In this document: positions 36,905 to 46,818 of the stretch, in pieces
How positions within the stretch are numbered: the first letter of the stretch is position 1
How the letters are laid out: each line of letters starts with the position of its first letter
Assembly (NCBI GenBank): GCA_900751785.1
Contig: CAADSM010000030.1
Location: forward strand, 7,529 to 71,528
Reading direction: 5' to 3'
Source: Lachnospiraceae bacterium
Lineage (GTDB): Bacteria > Bacillota > Clostridia > Lachnospirales > Lachnospiraceae
Length of the DNA stretch: 64,000 nt
The notes under the pieces: model-generated
What the model was told of the DNA's origin: nothing
Databases searched by the model: none
Seen by the model: the letters and a program-made list of their open reading frames with translations, nothing else
Program-made: the position numbers and the translations under genes

Positions 36905-37702
36905 ATGTTGAAACAATTGTTGGCGGACACCAATGTCATCTATTATCTGATGGCAGTGATCGGTGTGCTGGGAGTCGCGGCGAAGATCGTGAATCATCTT
37001 ACTCTTCGCAGGCTGGTGAAAGCGGCTGGTAATATGCCGAAGAGTACGCACAAACTGATAAAGCTCGTGAGAGCGAAATACGAACATGCATGTATGATAC
37101 ATGATTCTGTGGAAAACATTGATGCCTTTGTGGAAAAATACATATATGAATACAGAGGATTCCTATTCCGGATCCACACGTGGAGGCAGATCGAGGTGCT
37201 GTCCGTGTGGTTTGTCGGGATCCTCGCGGCGCTCGGGGCGTCGGCTGAATATCTTTCCTACGGATTCACGGAATCCGTTTATCAATATATTGCTACAGGC
37301 GCAGCGGGGGTGGTTCTGCTGTCAGTAATCATCAGACTCTCGGACGAGCCTTACAAGATAAACGCAGTGAAGATGTATATGATCGATTATCTGGAAAATA
37401 TCTGTGCGCTCCGGCTGAAGAAGCAGAGGCAGACTGACAGGGAAGAGATCAGTGTCATTGCAGGGGAGGCGCCGCAGAAGCCTGTGTTTCAAAACGTTTC
37501 ACAGGCAGCGGCGGAGAAGGAGACGAAGAGGGAAGACAAGCCGCTTTCCATTAATATTGAAGGGGAGCCGAGAACTCCGGATAAGGCGGAAGTCGGACCT
37601 CTCCCGCAGCGAAGCGCTGTGAGAGAAAAGGTGGAAGACGAGGACAAGCCGGTGCTGAGGGAGGAGGCGATAAGGCAGATACTCGAAGAATTTCTTGCCT
37701 AA
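36905..37702 (+). CDS. Conserved membrane protein of unknown function
   Basis: 265 residues. Membrane segments are at about 10-28, 99-115 and 128-147; between the first two lies a basic cytosolic stretch (LRRLVKAAGNMPKSTHKLIKLVRAKYEHAC). The C-terminal 90 residues are charged, Pro-containing and probably disordered, ending in a helix EEAIRQILEEFLA. I do not recognise a characterised family. The frame is open from 36806 but AGGAGGG points to the ATG at 36905. It is a single gene between two promoters; pgi follows after 217 nt. Confidence 0.65.
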   Translation: MLKQLLADTNVIYYLMAVIGVLGVAAKIVNHLTLRRLVKAAGNMPKSTHKLIKLVRAKYEHACMIHDSVENIDAFVEKYIYEYRGFLFRIHTWRQIEVLSVWFVGILAALGASAEYLSYGFTESVYQYIATGAAGVVLLSVIIRLSDEPYKINAVKMYMIDYLENICALRLKKQRQTDREEISVIAGEAPQKPVFQNVSQAAAEKETKREDKPLSINIEGEPRTPDKAEVGPLPQRSAVREKVEDEDKPVLREEAIRQILEEFLA

Positions 37703-37796
37703 CTGCCCCTAGAGATGCAGTTCACACCTGGCACCGCCCGCATGTGTGTCAACTGTAGCCTGTATAAATTATTAAATGGATATTGAATGCATTTGC

Positions 37797-37825
37797 TTGA
37801 ATATGAAAGGGAGATTTGGTAAAAT
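37797..37825 (+). promoter_or_regulatory. Promoter of pgi
   Basis: TTGAAT (37797-37802), 17-bp spacer and TAAAAT (37820-37825) with an extended -10 TGG just before. It lies 94 nt upstream of the pgi start. Confidence 0.65.
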
Positions 37826-37919
37826 GTGCATGAGATATGGGCTCGGGTAAATCTGACTGCCCTGTACCATATATCAAAAGATGACAATGATATCAGAATA
37901 TCAGAGAGGAAGGGTAGCA

Positions 37920-39266
37920 ATGAGCAAAGTAACATTTGACTATTCAAAAGCATGTAGTTTTGTGCAGGAGCACGAGATGGAATATATGAGCGGGCTTACT
38001 GCGCAGGCAAAGGAAAAACTTCTTTCCAGAACAGGCGCAGGAAATGATTTCCTTGGATGGATCGATCTTCCGGTGGATTATGACAAAGAAGAGTTCGACC
38101 GCATTAAAAAGGCGGCAGAGAAGATCAGAAATGATTCTGAAGTACTTCTTGTGATTGGAATCGGCGGATCTTATCTGGGAGCAAGGGCTGCAATCGAATT
38201 TCTCGTACATTCCTTTGCCAATGTAGTTTCAAAAGAGATCAGAAAATCTCCGGAGATCTACTACGTAGGAAACAGCATCAGCAGCACATATATCAAGGAC
38301 CTGATCGACGTTGTGGGAGACAGAGATTTCTCCATCAACATGATCTCAAAATCAGGAACGACAACAGAGCCGGCGATCGCCTTCCGTGTATTCAAAGAGA
38401 TTCTGGAGAAGAAATACGGAAAAGAAGGAGCTGCAAAGAGGATCTATGCAACGACAGACAAGGCGAGAGGAGCGCTTAAGAATCTGGCGACAGAGGAAGG
38501 TTATGAGACTTTCGTTGTGCCGGATGACGTAGGAGGACGTTTCTCAGTGCTCACCGCAGTCGGTCTGCTTCCGATCGCTGTAAGCGGAGCTGACATCGAC
38601 AAGCTGATGGAAGGCGCAGCAGCGGGAAGAAAAGCTGCACTTGAGAATGATTTTGCAGAGAATGATGCGCTGCAGTATGCGGCAATCCGCAATATCCTGC
38701 TCCGCAAGGGCAAGACAGTAGAGGTTCTGGCAAACTATGAGCCGAGCCTGCACTACGTATCTGAGTGGTGGAAACAGCTCTACGGGGAGAGTGAAGGAAA
38801 AGACCAGAAGGGTATTTTCCCGGCATCTGTAGACCTGACAACAGACCTGCACTCCATGGGTCAGTTCATCCAGGACGGAAACAGAATCCTGTTCGAGACT
38901 GTTCTGAATGTAGAAAAGTCCAGGGAAGAGATCGTTATCAATGAAGAGCCGGTAGATCTGGACGGACTGAACTATCTTGCAGGAAAGAATGTTGATTTTG
39001 TAAATAAGAGCGCGATGAACGGTACGATCCTGGCTCATACAGACGGTAATGTACCGAACCTCATGGTGAAGATTCCGGAGCAGAACGAGTTCTATCTCGG
39101 TGAGCTGTTCTATTTCTTCGAGTTCGCATGCGGTGTGAGCGGATACTTACTCGGCGTTAATCCGTTCAATCAGCCGGGCGTTGAGAGCTACAAGAAGAAC
39201 ATGTTCGCTCTTCTCGGAAAACCGGGATATGAGGAAGAACGTGAAAAGCTGATGGAGCGCTTATAA
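37920..39266 (+). CDS. pgi: Glucose-6-phosphate isomerase
   Basis: Interconverts glucose 6-phosphate and fructose 6-phosphate in glycolysis. The 448-residue length is typical of Firmicutes. Seen: the sugar-phosphate binding [36 protein letters not shown], and the catalytic region [17 protein letters not shown]. The late [15 protein letters not shown] is the family signature. GGAAGGG precedes the ATG at 37920, preferred over the upstream ATG at 37881. The next gene is pfkA, the following glycolytic step, with its own promoter. Confidence 0.97.
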   Translation: MSKVTFDYSKACSFVQEHEMEYMSGLTAQAKEKLLSRTGAGNDFLGWIDLPVDYDKEEFDRIKKAAEKIRNDSEVLLVIGIGGSYLGARAAIEFLVHSFANVVSKEIRKSPEIYYVGNSISSTYIKDLIDVVGDRDFSINMISKSGTTTEPAIAFRVFKEILEKKYGKEGAAKRIYATTDKARGALKNLATEEGYETFVVPDDVGGRFSVLTAVGLLPIAVSGADIDKLMEGAAAGRKAALENDFAENDALQYAAIRNILLRKGKTVEVLANYEPSLHYVSEWWKQLYGESEGKDQKGIFPASVDLTTDLHSMGQFIQDGNRILFETVLNVEKSREEIVINEEPVDLDGLNYLAGKNVDFVNKSAMNGTILAHTDGNVPNLMVKIPEQNEFYLGELFYFFEFACGVSGYLLGVNPFNQPGVESYKKNMFALLGKPGYEEEREKLMERL

Positions 39267-39285
39267 AAGTTTCAGACAGATTGCC

Positions 39286-39360
39286 TTGTTCACAGTTTGT
39301 AAATGGGGTATAATAATAAGCAGTCGGATAAAACCGGCTGCTTATCTGTTTACAGCCGGT
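39286..39360 (+). promoter_or_regulatory. pfkA promoter and leader with two competing hairpins
   Basis: TTGTTC (39286-39291), 17-bp spacer, TATAAT (39309-39314). The leader can form AAGCAGTCGG/CCGGCTGCTT (39318-39327 with 39334-39343) or, using the same middle strand, ACCGGCTG/CAGCCGGT (39333-39340 with 39353-39360). The two are mutually exclusive. The second ends 20 nt before the ATG and 9 nt before AGGAGG. This resembles a switching leader, though no ligand class is recognised. Confidence 0.65.
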
Positions 39361-39380
39361 AAAATGAAGGAGGAAGTGTT

Positions 39381-40457
39381 ATGTTACGAATCGGAATGTT
39401 GACAAGCGGCGGAGACTGTCAGGCTCTGAATGCGGCAATGCGCGGAGTCGTTAAAGGAATCTGCTCCAAGAGGAACGACGTGGAGATCTACGGCTTCAAG
39501 GACGGATATAAAGGCTTGATCTATGCGGACTTCAGTATGCTCACATCGAAGGATTTCTCAGGGATCCTGACACGCGGCGGAACTATACTCGGAACGTCGC
39601 GGCAGCCGTTTAAGCTGATGCGCGTGCCGGACAAGGACGGTCTTGACAAGGTAGAGGCGATGAAGCATACATACCATAAGTTGAATCTGAACTGCCTTGT
39701 GATACTCGGCGGAAACGGAACGCACAAGACAGCGAATCTGCTCCGCGAGGAAGGGCTCAATATCATCACACTGCCGAAGACGATCGACAATGACCTGTGG
39801 GGAACAGATATGACATTCGGATTCCAGAGCGCGGTAGATATCGCGACGGATACGATCGACAGGATCCACACGACGGCAACGTCACACAGCCGTGTGTTTA
39901 TTATTGAGGTTATGGGACACAAGGTCGGATATGTCACACTTCATGCGGGAATCGCGGGCGGCGCAGACATCATCCTTCTTCCTGAGATCCCGTATGATAT
40001 CAAGGCGATCAAGAAGGTCATCGACGCGCGTTCGAACGCAGGAAAACCGTTTACCATCCTTGCTGTTGCTGAGGGCGCGATCTCGAAGGAAGATGCGAAG
40101 CTCAAGAAGAAGGAATACAAGGAAAAGCTTGCAAAGAGAAAATATCCTTCTATTGCATATGAAATCGCCGAACAGATCGAGAAAGAGACGGACAAGGAAG
40201 TAAGGATCACTGTACCGGGACATACACAGAGAGGCGGATCACCGTGCGCATACGACCGCGTATTTGCTTCAAGAGTGGGAGCGAAGGCGGCAGAGATGAT
40301 CCTGAAAGAGCAGTACGGCTATATGGTCGCTATGAAGAACGGAGAGACGACGAAGGTACCGCTCGGAGAAGTGGCAGGAAAGCTCAAGACAGTGGATCCG
40401 AAATGCAGCCTGATCAAAGAGGCAAGGATGCTTGGCATCAGTTTCGGAGACGAATAA
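39381..40457 (+). CDS. pfkA: 6-phosphofructokinase, PfkA family (GGNGT/K124 type)
   Basis: Phosphorylates fructose 6-phosphate in glycolysis. The 358-residue protein has MLTSGGDCQALNAAMRGVVK (nucleotide loop), GGNGTHKTANLL where most relatives have GGDG, PKTIDNDLWGTD with the catalytic Asp pair, and PGHTQRGGSPCAYDR. The Lys in PKTIDND with Gly in GNG is a mix of the features used to separate pyrophosphate- and ATP-dependent enzymes (known: PPi types have Asp-Lys, classic ATP types Gly-Gly), so the phosphoryl donor is uncertain. It follows pgi. Confidence 0.93.
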   Translation: MLRIGMLTSGGDCQALNAAMRGVVKGICSKRNDVEIYGFKDGYKGLIYADFSMLTSKDFSGILTRGGTILGTSRQPFKLMRVPDKDGLDKVEAMKHTYHKLNLNCLVILGGNGTHKTANLLREEGLNIITLPKTIDNDLWGTDMTFGFQSAVDIATDTIDRIHTTATSHSRVFIIEVMGHKVGYVTLHAGIAGGADIILLPEIPYDIKAIKKVIDARSNAGKPFTILAVAEGAISKEDAKLKKKEYKEKLAKRKYPSIAYEIAEQIEKETDKEVRITVPGHTQRGGSPCAYDRVFASRVGAKAAEMILKEQYGYMVAMKNGETTKVPLGEVAGKLKTVDPKCSLIKEARMLGISFGDE

Positions 40458-40488
40458 TTTTTAGAGATCATAGGATAGAGATGAGAGA

Positions 40489-40531
40489 GGCATCCGGTCA
40501 TGGGAAAGCTCCTGTGGGCGGATGCCGAGTT
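40489..40531 (+). terminator. Hairpin between pfkA and dnaX
   Basis: GGCATCCG (40489-40496) pairs with CGGATGCC (40519-40526), with an inner CATGGGA/TCCTGTG stem closed by AAGC. It is followed by GAGTTTTGAG, a short T tract; probably a weak terminator. I looked here for an SRP RNA, which sits before dnaX in Bacillus, and found none. Confidence 0.6.
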
Positions 40532-40564
40532 TTGAGTAAAAAGGATTCAGACGAGGTGTAATTC

Positions 40565-42145
40565 ATGTCATATACGGCACTATACAGAAAATTCCGGCCC
40601 TCAGCATTCGAGGATGTGAAGGGGCAGGACCACATAATCACTACATTACAGAATCAGATCAGGGCAAACCGTATCGGGCATGCTTATTTGTTCTGCGGAA
40701 CAAGGGGAACGGGAAAGACGACCGTGGCGAAGATATTTGCGAAGGCAGTGAACTGTGAGCATCCGGTCAATGGGAGTCCGTGCGGGGAGTGTGAGATGTG
40801 CAGGTCCATCGCGGCAGGAACTTCCATGAACGTGATCGAGATCGACGCCGCATCCAACAACGGTGTAGACAATATCCGCGAGATCAGGGAAGAGGTCACG
40901 TACCGGCCCACAGAGGGAAGATATAAGGTCTATATCATTGACGAGGTGCATATGCTTTCCATCGGAGCGTTCAACGCCTTGCTGAAGACGCTGGAGGAGC
41001 CCCCGGAGTATGTTATTTTTATCCTGGCGACCACAGAAGTGCACAAGATACCGATCACGATCCTGTCGCGGTGCCAGCACTATGATTTCAAGCGGATCAG
41101 TATTGAGACGATCACGGACAGGATGAAGGAACTGATGGATGTGGAACAGGTGGACGTGGAGGACAAGGCGCTGCGCTATATCGCGAAGGCGGCGGACGGA
41201 TCCATGCGAGATGCCCTGAGTCTGCTTGATCAGTGTATCGCGTTCTATCTGGGACAGAGGCTGACCTATGACAATGTGCTGGAGGTGCTGGGAGCCGTGG
41301 ACACGGATGTGTTCAGCAGACTCCTTCGGAAAACGATCGCGCGGGACGTGGCGGGAGTGCTGGATATTGTGGATGAGCTGATCATGCAGGGAAGAGAGCT
41401 GACCCAGCTTGCGGCGGATTTTACATGGTATCTAAGAAACTTGCTTCTGGTAAAAACTTCTGATAATATAGAGGATGTGCTGGATGTATCCACGGAAAAT
41501 ATGATGCAGCTCAAGGAAGAGGCGGAGATGATCGAGACTGACATGCTGCTGAGATATATCCGTATTTTCTCAGAACTTTCGGGGCAGCTTCGGTACGCGA
41601 CGCAGAAGAGGGTCATGCTCGAGGTTGCACTGATCAAGCTCTGTACTCCTGCGATGGAATCGAATCAGGATTCGCTCCTTGACCGGATCCGCGCGGTGGA
41701 AGAGAAGGTGGAGAAGGGCATCGAGGCGGCCGGAAATGTACAGCAGAGGGTTGTGTACGTGAACGGCGGAGATGCAGGACAGGCCGAAGGAAGAGAGATG
41801 AAGCGTCCGGAACTTCCCAATGCGATACCGGAGGATGTGCAGGAGGTCGTCAAGAATTTCCGCTCCATCGCGGATGAGGCGTCAGGCATGGTGAGAGGAT
41901 ATCTCAAAAAGGCAAGGCTGAGCCTCGGCGGGGACAATCGTCTCCTTGTTGTTCTACCGGACACTCTGGCGGCAAGCGTAGTGGGGCGTGAGGATCATGT
42001 GCAGGAACTGGAAGGTCTCATCGAGAACAGGATAGGAAAAAAGGTGGAGATCGACGTACGCTGCGTGGAAGAGGGACGGCACTTTGAAGATACTTTCGTG
42101 GATATAGAACAGAAAATCAATATGGAGATCACAGTGGAGGATTAG
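40565..42145 (+). CDS. dnaX: DNA polymerase III gamma/tau subunit
   Basis: Clamp-loader ATPase of the replisome. 526 residues: Walker [10 protein letters not shown] (about 45-53), the zinc-binding Cys cluster [16 protein letters not shown] (about 64-79), Walker [12 protein letters not shown], and [12 protein letters not shown] of the sensor region. Domain III follows, then a region [23 protein letters not shown] and an acidic C-terminal tail. AGGTG precedes the ATG. It forms the conserved dnaX-ybaB-recR cluster. Confidence 0.97.
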   Translation: MSYTALYRKFRPSAFEDVKGQDHIITTLQNQIRANRIGHAYLFCGTRGTGKTTVAKIFAKAVNCEHPVNGSPCGECEMCRSIAAGTSMNVIEIDAASNNGVDNIREIREEVTYRPTEGRYKVYIIDEVHMLSIGAFNALLKTLEEPPEYVIFILATTEVHKIPITILSRCQHYDFKRISIETITDRMKELMDVEQVDVEDKALRYIAKAADGSMRDALSLLDQCIAFYLGQRLTYDNVLEVLGAVDTDVFSRLLRKTIARDVAGVLDIVDELIMQGRELTQLAADFTWYLRNLLLVKTSDNIEDVLDVSTENMMQLKEEAEMIETDMLLRYIRIFSELSGQLRYATQKRVMLEVALIKLCTPAMESNQDSLLDRIRAVEEKVEKGIEAAGNVQQRVVYVNGGDAGQAEGREMKRPELPNAIPEDVQEVVKNFRSIADEASGMVRGYLKKARLSLGGDNRLLVVLPDTLAASVVGREDHVQELEGLIENRIGKKVEIDVRCVEEGRHFEDTFVDIEQKINMEITVED

Positions 42146-42147
42146 AT

Positions 42148-42489
42148 ATGGCAAAGAGAGGCGGATTCCCGGGCGGCGGAATGCCGGGGAACATGGCGAA
42201 TCTTATGAAGCAGGCGCAGCGCATGCAGCGTCAGATGGAAGAGCAGCAGAAGGAGCTTGAGGCGAAGGAGTTCACAGCGTCTGCCGGAGGCGGAGCTGTC
42301 GAGGTGACTGTCTCGGGCAAACGCGAAGTGCTCGGAGTGAAGCTTGCGGAGGAAGTGGTAGATCCTGAGGATATCGAGATGCTGCAGGATCTGATCGTTG
42401 CAGCTACGAATGAAGCTCTCCGTCAGGTGGAGGAAGAGTCCGGCGCGGCGATGTCCAAGCTGACAGGCGGAATGCCGGGAATGTTTTAA
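42148..42489 (+). CDS. ybaB: Nucleoid-associated protein YbaB/EbfC family
   Basis: A 113-residue DNA-binding protein: a Gly/Met-rich head ([16 protein letters not shown]), a helix [20 protein letters not shown], the beta core [21 protein letters not shown] and the C-terminal helix [17 protein letters not shown]. Starts 2 nt after the dnaX stop, as in most bacteria; a Met/Gly-rich tail ends it. Confidence 0.95.
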   Translation: MAKRGGFPGGGMPGNMANLMKQAQRMQRQMEEQQKELEAKEFTASAGGGAVEVTVSGKREVLGVKLAEEVVDPEDIEMLQDLIVAATNEALRQVEEESGAAMSKLTGGMPGMF

Positions 42490-42513
42490 AAAATCGATCA
42501 GATTTGCAATTCA

Positions 42514-42573
42514 GGGGGCCGGATCCCTTTGCGAGGGGAAGTGATTTCTTCAAGCACAGTGATCTGGCCTCCC
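42514..42573 (+). repeat. Hairpin in the ybaB-recR gap
   Basis: GGGGGCCGGATC (42514-42525) pairs imperfectly with GATCTGGCCTCCC (42561-42573). No T run follows; it may tune recR expression or stabilise the upstream message. Confidence 0.45.
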
Positions 42574-42604
42574 TTCATGAGAGTTTAAGACAGAGGTGTA
42601 GAGG

Positions 42605-43201
42605 ATGGAATATTACAGTAACCAGATCAGCCGTCTGATCGAGGAGTTTTCCCGTCTTCCGGGAATCGGGAGCAAATCGGCTCAGCGTCTGGCATTCCAT
42701 GTGATCAATATGCCGGTGGATCAGGTGGAGGGACTCGCCAATGCGATCGTGGAAGCGAGGAAGAATGTAAAGTACTGCAAGGTGTGCTGCACGCTCACGG
42801 ACAGAGAGGTTTGTCCGATCTGCAGCAATCCTGACAGGGACAAGAAGACGATCATGGTCGTGGAGACGCCGCGGGATCTGGCGGCATATGAGAAGACGGG
42901 AAAATATAACGGCGTTTATCATGTGCTCCACGGAGCAATTTCCCCGATGCTCGGGATCGGACCCGGGGATATCAGGCTGAAGGAGCTGATGGAACGGCTC
43001 CAGGGCGATGTGGACGAAGTGATCATCGCGACGAACTCCAGCCTGGAGGGAGAGACGACGGCAATGTATATCAGCAAGCTGATCAAGCCGGCAGGCATCA
43101 AGGTGAGCAGGATCGCGAGCGGAGTTCCGGTGGGCGGAGACCTGGAATACATTGATGAAGTTACACTGCTCCGGGCGCTGGAGGGGCGTACAGAGCTTTA
43201 A
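42605..43201 (+). CDS. recR: Recombination mediator RecR
   Basis: RecR with RecF/RecO helps load RecA at gaps. The 198 residues have the helix-hairpin-helix [17 protein letters not shown] (about 17-33), the zinc finger [18 protein letters not shown] (about 57-74) and a TOPRIM domain starting [18 protein letters not shown], with GEIS-like [16 protein letters not shown]. Length normal. Confidence 0.97.
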   Translation: MEYYSNQISRLIEEFSRLPGIGSKSAQRLAFHVINMPVDQVEGLANAIVEARKNVKYCKVCCTLTDREVCPICSNPDRDKKTIMVVETPRDLAAYEKTGKYNGVYHVLHGAISPMLGIGPGDIRLKELMERLQGDVDEVIIATNSSLEGETTAMYISKLIKPAGIKVSRIASGVPVGGDLEYIDEVTLLRALEGRTEL

Positions 43202-43563
43202 AAAATCATACAGTCCGGCCGTATTCTAAAAACTGGAGCGCGGCAGCGCGGAGAATGCGCATGCGGGCGGCAGTTAAGGCAAACTGCAAAAAAATAAAAA
43301 AAGGGCTTAAAATATCGGAAGAAATATGTTACTATGGCAGGGTGTGCCGTAAAACGGGCATAAAATGTTCAAAATTGTGGTGTGGACAGCGGAAATTTAT
43401 GAAACATCATAGATGAAACACCTATAATCTACTGGACAATCGGCGCATAATAAACCTATAATGAAGACAGCAGAAACAAAAATCAGATTTCGGGAAGACT
43501 ATATAGCTGTATTTTGGGAATCGTAATGCTTAACACAAATATTCACAAAAAGAGGAGAATTAT
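43202..43563 (+). promoter_or_regulatory. Gap between recR and transketolase with tandem promoters
   Basis: This 362-bp gene-free stretch contains TGGACA (43433-43438), 18-bp spacer and TATAAT (43457-43462), a near-consensus promoter, about 100 nt before the transketolase start. A second TATAAT at 43423-43428 sits 34 bp upstream of the first, with only TGAAAC 17 bp before it. The two share ACCTATAAT. The left part holds GC-rich short repeats (GCGC-rich, 43238-43275) and an A-rich tract; no gene is seen in it. Confidence 0.6.
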
Positions 43564-44400
43564 ATGGATAAGTTAAAGCTGATGAAGACTGCAAATGAGA
43601 TTCGAAAGGGTATCGTAACGTCCGTGCACAGCGCAAAGGCGGGGCATCCGGGAGGATCGCTTTCAGCGGCAGAAATTTTCACGTATCTTTATTTTGAAGA
43701 GTTGAATGTTGATCCTGAGGATCCGAAAAAACCGGACAGAGACAGGTTTGTGCTCTCAAAAGGACATACTGCGCCGGGACTGTATGCGGCCCTGGCGGAG
43801 AGAGGCTTTTTCCCGAAAGAAGATCTCGTTACACTGCGTCATACCGGGTCCTATCTTCAGGGACATCCGGATATGAAATGCATACCGGGTGTCGATATGT
43901 CTTCCGGTTCTCTCGGACAGGGAATTTCCGCTGCTGTAGGTATGGCAATTGCGGCTAAGCTGTCCGGTGATGATTACAGAGTATATACGCTCCTGGGCGA
44001 CGGCGAGATCCAGGAGGGACAGGTCTGGGAGGCAGCCATGCTTGCTGCGCACAGAAAGCTGGACAATCTCGTTGTGATCGTGGATAACAATAACCTTCAG
44101 ATCGACGGTCGGATTGACGAGGTAAATTCGCCGTATCCGATCGACAAGAAGTTTGAAGCATTCAACTTCCATGTGATCAATATCGACGGTAATGATTTTG
44201 AGCAGATCGAAGCGGCGTTTAAGGAGGCAAGGACCGTGAAAGGGCGTCCGACGGCGATCATTGCGAAAACAGTGAAGGGCAAAGGCGTCTCATTTATGGA
44301 GAACGAGGCGAGCTGGCACGGAAAGGCTCCGAATGACGAGCAGTTTAAAGTAGCGATGGAAGATCTTGAGAAAGAGGGGGAAGCGTTATGTCAGATGTAA
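43564..44400 (+). CDS. Transketolase, N-terminal (thiamine diphosphate) subunit
   Basis: Split transketolase of the non-oxidative pentose phosphate pathway. This 278-residue half has SVHSAKAGHPGGSLSAAEI, LSKGHTAPGLYAALAERGFF and the thiamine diphosphate motif GDGEIQEGQVWEAAMLAAHRKLDNLVVIVDNNN. It overlaps the C-terminal subunit gene by 13 bp, consistent with a fixed 1:1 complex. AGGAG precedes the ATG. Confidence 0.95.
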   Translation: MDKLKLMKTANEIRKGIVTSVHSAKAGHPGGSLSAAEIFTYLYFEELNVDPEDPKKPDRDRFVLSKGHTAPGLYAALAERGFFPKEDLVTLRHTGSYLQGHPDMKCIPGVDMSSGSLGQGISAAVGMAIAAKLSGDDYRVYTLLGDGEIQEGQVWEAAMLAAHRKLDNLVVIVDNNNLQIDGRIDEVNSPYPIDKKFEAFNFHVINIDGNDFEQIEAAFKEARTVKGRPTAIIAKTVKGKGVSFMENEASWHGKAPNDEQFKVAMEDLEKEGEALCQM

Positions 44401-45326
44401 AGAGAATTGCGACGAGAGAGAGTTATGGTGAAGAGCTGGTGAAGCTCGGAGCAGAGCATGAAGAGATCGTCGTGCTCGATGCGGATCTGGCAGAGGCTAC
44501 AAGGAGCGGCGAGTTCCAGAAGGCGTTTCCGGACCGCTTTATCGACTGCGGTATCGCGGAGGAGAATATGATGGGCGTTGCCGCAGGTCTTGCAGCGGCG
44601 GGCAAGGTGCCGTTTGCAAGCTCCTTTGCTATGTTTGCGGTAGGACGTGCATATGAGCAGATCAGAAACTCTATCGGATATCCGCATCTTAATGTGAAGA
44701 TCGGAGCGTCTCATGCGGGAATCTCCGTGGGAGAAGACGGCGCGACACATCAGTGTATCGAGGACATTGCTCTGATGCGCATGATCCCGGGAATGGTCGT
44801 GATCAATCCGTCAGATTATATCGAGGCGAAAGCAGCCGTGAGGGCGGCTTATGAGCATGACGGTCCGGTGTATATGAGATTCGGACGTCTTGCGGTTCCG
44901 GTGCTGAATACAGATCCGGATTATAAATTTGAACTTGGAAAAGGCGTTGTATTAAGAGAAGGAAAGGACCTGACCATCATTGCATCAGGACTTCCTGTAT
45001 ATAACTGCCTGGAGGCGGCTGAGCGTCTGGCACAGGACGGGATCGACGCGCAGGTGATCAATATCCATACGATCAAGCCGATCGATGAGGACCTCATTGT
45101 TGAGGCTGCGAAGGCCACAGGAAAGATTGTTACCGTGGAAGAGCATTCCGTGATCGGCGGCCTGGGAAGCGCTGTGTGTGATGTGCTGGCGGAGAAAGCG
45201 CCGACAAAGGTAATGAAGATCGGTATCTATGATAAATTCGGAGAGTCAGGTCCGGCCTTAGAGCTTCTGAAAAAATACGGGCTCGATACGGACGGCATCT
45301 ACGAGAAGATAAAGACATTTGTTTAA
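44388..45326 (+). CDS. Transketolase, C-terminal (pyrimidine-binding) subunit
   Basis: 312 residues: pyrimidine-binding domain with VVLDADLAEATRSGEF, FIDCGIAEENMMGVAAGLAA (the conserved catalytic Glu) and SHAGISVGEDGATHQCIEDIALMR, then the C-terminal transketolase domain with VITVEEHSVIGGLG-like IVTVEEHSVIGGLGSAV. Pairs with the N-terminal half upstream. Its stop is followed by a strong terminator, which isolates it from the jet operon. Confidence 0.95.
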   Translation: MSDVKRIATRESYGEELVKLGAEHEEIVVLDADLAEATRSGEFQKAFPDRFIDCGIAEENMMGVAAGLAAAGKVPFASSFAMFAVGRAYEQIRNSIGYPHLNVKIGASHAGISVGEDGATHQCIEDIALMRMIPGMVVINPSDYIEAKAAVRAAYEHDGPVYMRFGRLAVPVLNTDPDYKFELGKGVVLREGKDLTIIASGLPVYNCLEAAERLAQDGIDAQVINIHTIKPIDEDLIVEAAKATGKIVTVEEHSVIGGLGSAVCDVLAEKAPTKVMKIGIYDKFGESGPALELLKKYGLDTDGIYEKIKTFV

Positions 45327-45331
45327 AAAAC

Positions 45332-45374
45332 GAGCTGTCTGCCGGGATACGGCAGACAGCTTTTCGGCTTTTTT
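45332..45374 (+). terminator. Terminator after transketolase
   Basis: AGCTGTCTGCCG (45333-45344) and CGGCAGACAGCT (45350-45361), loop GGATA, then TTTTCGGCTTTTTT. Confidence 0.92.
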
Positions 45375-45453
45375 CTGCGGATAGTGAACCAGATCTTTGT
45401 ACAGCAGAGAGCCGGATCATGTTCTTATGCATTTCTGTAAAAGGAGAACGATT

Positions 45454-46818
45454 ATGCAGCTTCGTCTGGAAATTCCTGATTCTTTCTGGAGTTTATTCCG
45501 CTCTGTAAACAGAGAAATTTATATAGATGCTTTATTGTGCATCAGCCAAGAGTATGAATACAGCAATTATTTTCTCACCAGAGAGGTCTGCCTTCAGGTG
45601 CTGAGCGATATGAATGCCAGGAGGAAGATCCGCCTGGAACGGGAAGAGTCGGAGTCGGATTTTGATATGCTGGAGACTCCGGCGTCCAGGATCCTGAACT
45701 GGCTTGTGAAGACCGGATGGCTCAAGCGGATAGAGGACTTCTCTTCTATGACAACGAACATTGTTATCCCGGACTATGCGGCGGTGATGATCGGGGCTTT
45801 TGAGCGTCTTACGTCGGAGGATATGGAAGAGACAGAAATCTATATCCAGAATGTCTATGCGACGCTCTATTCCTTTCGGAACGACCCCAGGGTAAACCTG
45901 AATATGCTTCGGACTGCCCTTGTGAACACGCGGCGTCTGAACAAGGCGCTCCAGGATATGCTCCACAATATGGACAAGTTTTTTGAACGTCTGCTGGACA
46001 AGGAAAATTACAGCGACCTTCTGAAGGAGCATCTGGACGGCTACGTGGAGGAGGTCGTGCGGAAAAAGTATCACATACTGAAGACGTCGGATAATTTCTA
46101 CATATATAAAAATGACATCAAGAGATGCCTGCAGGAGATGAGGGATGACGATGAATGGATCGAGAGTGTGCGGGAGCGTTCTGCAGCCGGCGGGGACGAC
46201 GGAGAGGATGTTTTGGAGCTTCTGGATCTGATCGAGAGGGGATTCGATGACATTGAGCACAGGATCGCCAATATGGATAAAGAGCACTCGAAATATGTAA
46301 GAGCTACAGTGACAAGGCTGAACTATCTCCTCAGCGGGGAGACAGACATGAAGGGGCTGATCGTCCAGCTCCTGAACCGGATCTCGGCAAGTGACAGGAA
46401 GGATGAGCTGATCAGGAAGACTGCTGAGAAGATGAATCTGTCGCATCTTGAGATCCTCTCAGAAAAGTCTCTGTACAAGAGGCGCAGGCCCAGGGCTGAT
46501 TTTATCAGCCGGATGGAGCAGGAGGAGGAAATCGCGGATCTCGGCCGGGAGGAGGTCCTCAGGATGAACCGTGTCCAGATGCGGTACAGCCGGTCTCAGA
46601 TCGAGGAGTTTATTGAGCGTCATATGGAAGAAGATGTGATGGATACTGCGAGGATTCCTGATATGAGCGAAGAGGATTTTGAGAAACTGATCCTCGCCTA
46701 TGATTACAGCATACGCAGGAACAGCAGGTTCGCCGCGGTTGAGGAAGAGCCAGAGATGGTACAAAACGGGCGGTATCGGTATCCGCACCTGAAGTTTATA
46801 CGGAGGAGGCCCGAATGA
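45454..46818 (+). CDS. jetA: JetA-like (MukF-type kleisin) subunit, DUF5716-like
   Basis: First gene of a Wadjet/MukBEF-like operon, 454 residues. The N-terminal part (FWSLFRSVNREIYIDALLCISQEYEYSNYFLTREVCLQVLSD) and following winged-helix-like region with RILNWLVKTGWLKRIEDFSS match the JetA family related to DUF5716; the middle is long helices (NTRRLNKALQDMLHNMDKFFERLL), the C-terminus a helical, acidic domain ending in basic residues. JetA is the kleisin that bridges JetC heads. AAGGAG supports ATG 45454 over an upstream start. It overlaps jetB by 4 bp (ATGA). Confidence 0.82.
   Translation: MQLRLEIPDSFWSLFRSVNREIYIDALLCISQEYEYSNYFLTREVCLQVLSDMNARRKIRLEREESESDFDMLETPASRILNWLVKTGWLKRIEDFSSMTTNIVIPDYAAVMIGAFERLTSEDMEETEIYIQNVYATLYSFRNDPRVNLNMLRTALVNTRRLNKALQDMLHNMDKFFERLLDKENYSDLLKEHLDGYVEEVVRKKYHILKTSDNFYIYKNDIKRCLQEMRDDDEWIESVRERSAAGGDDGEDVLELLDLIERGFDDIEHRIANMDKEHSKYVRATVTRLNYLLSGETDMKGLIVQLLNRISASDRKDELIRKTAEKMNLSHLEILSEKSLYKRRRPRADFISRMEQEEEIADLGREEVLRMNRVQMRYSRSQIEEFIERHMEEDVMDTARIPDMSEEDFEKLILAYDYSIRRNSRFAAVEEEPEMVQNGRYRYPHLKFIRRRPE

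Noticed and set aside
40458-40564. SRP RNA gene upstream of dnaX, expected by analogy with Bacillus
   Set aside because: The conserved GGTCAGG/GGAAGCAGC core of SRP domain IV is absent; the gap holds only a terminator-like hairpin.
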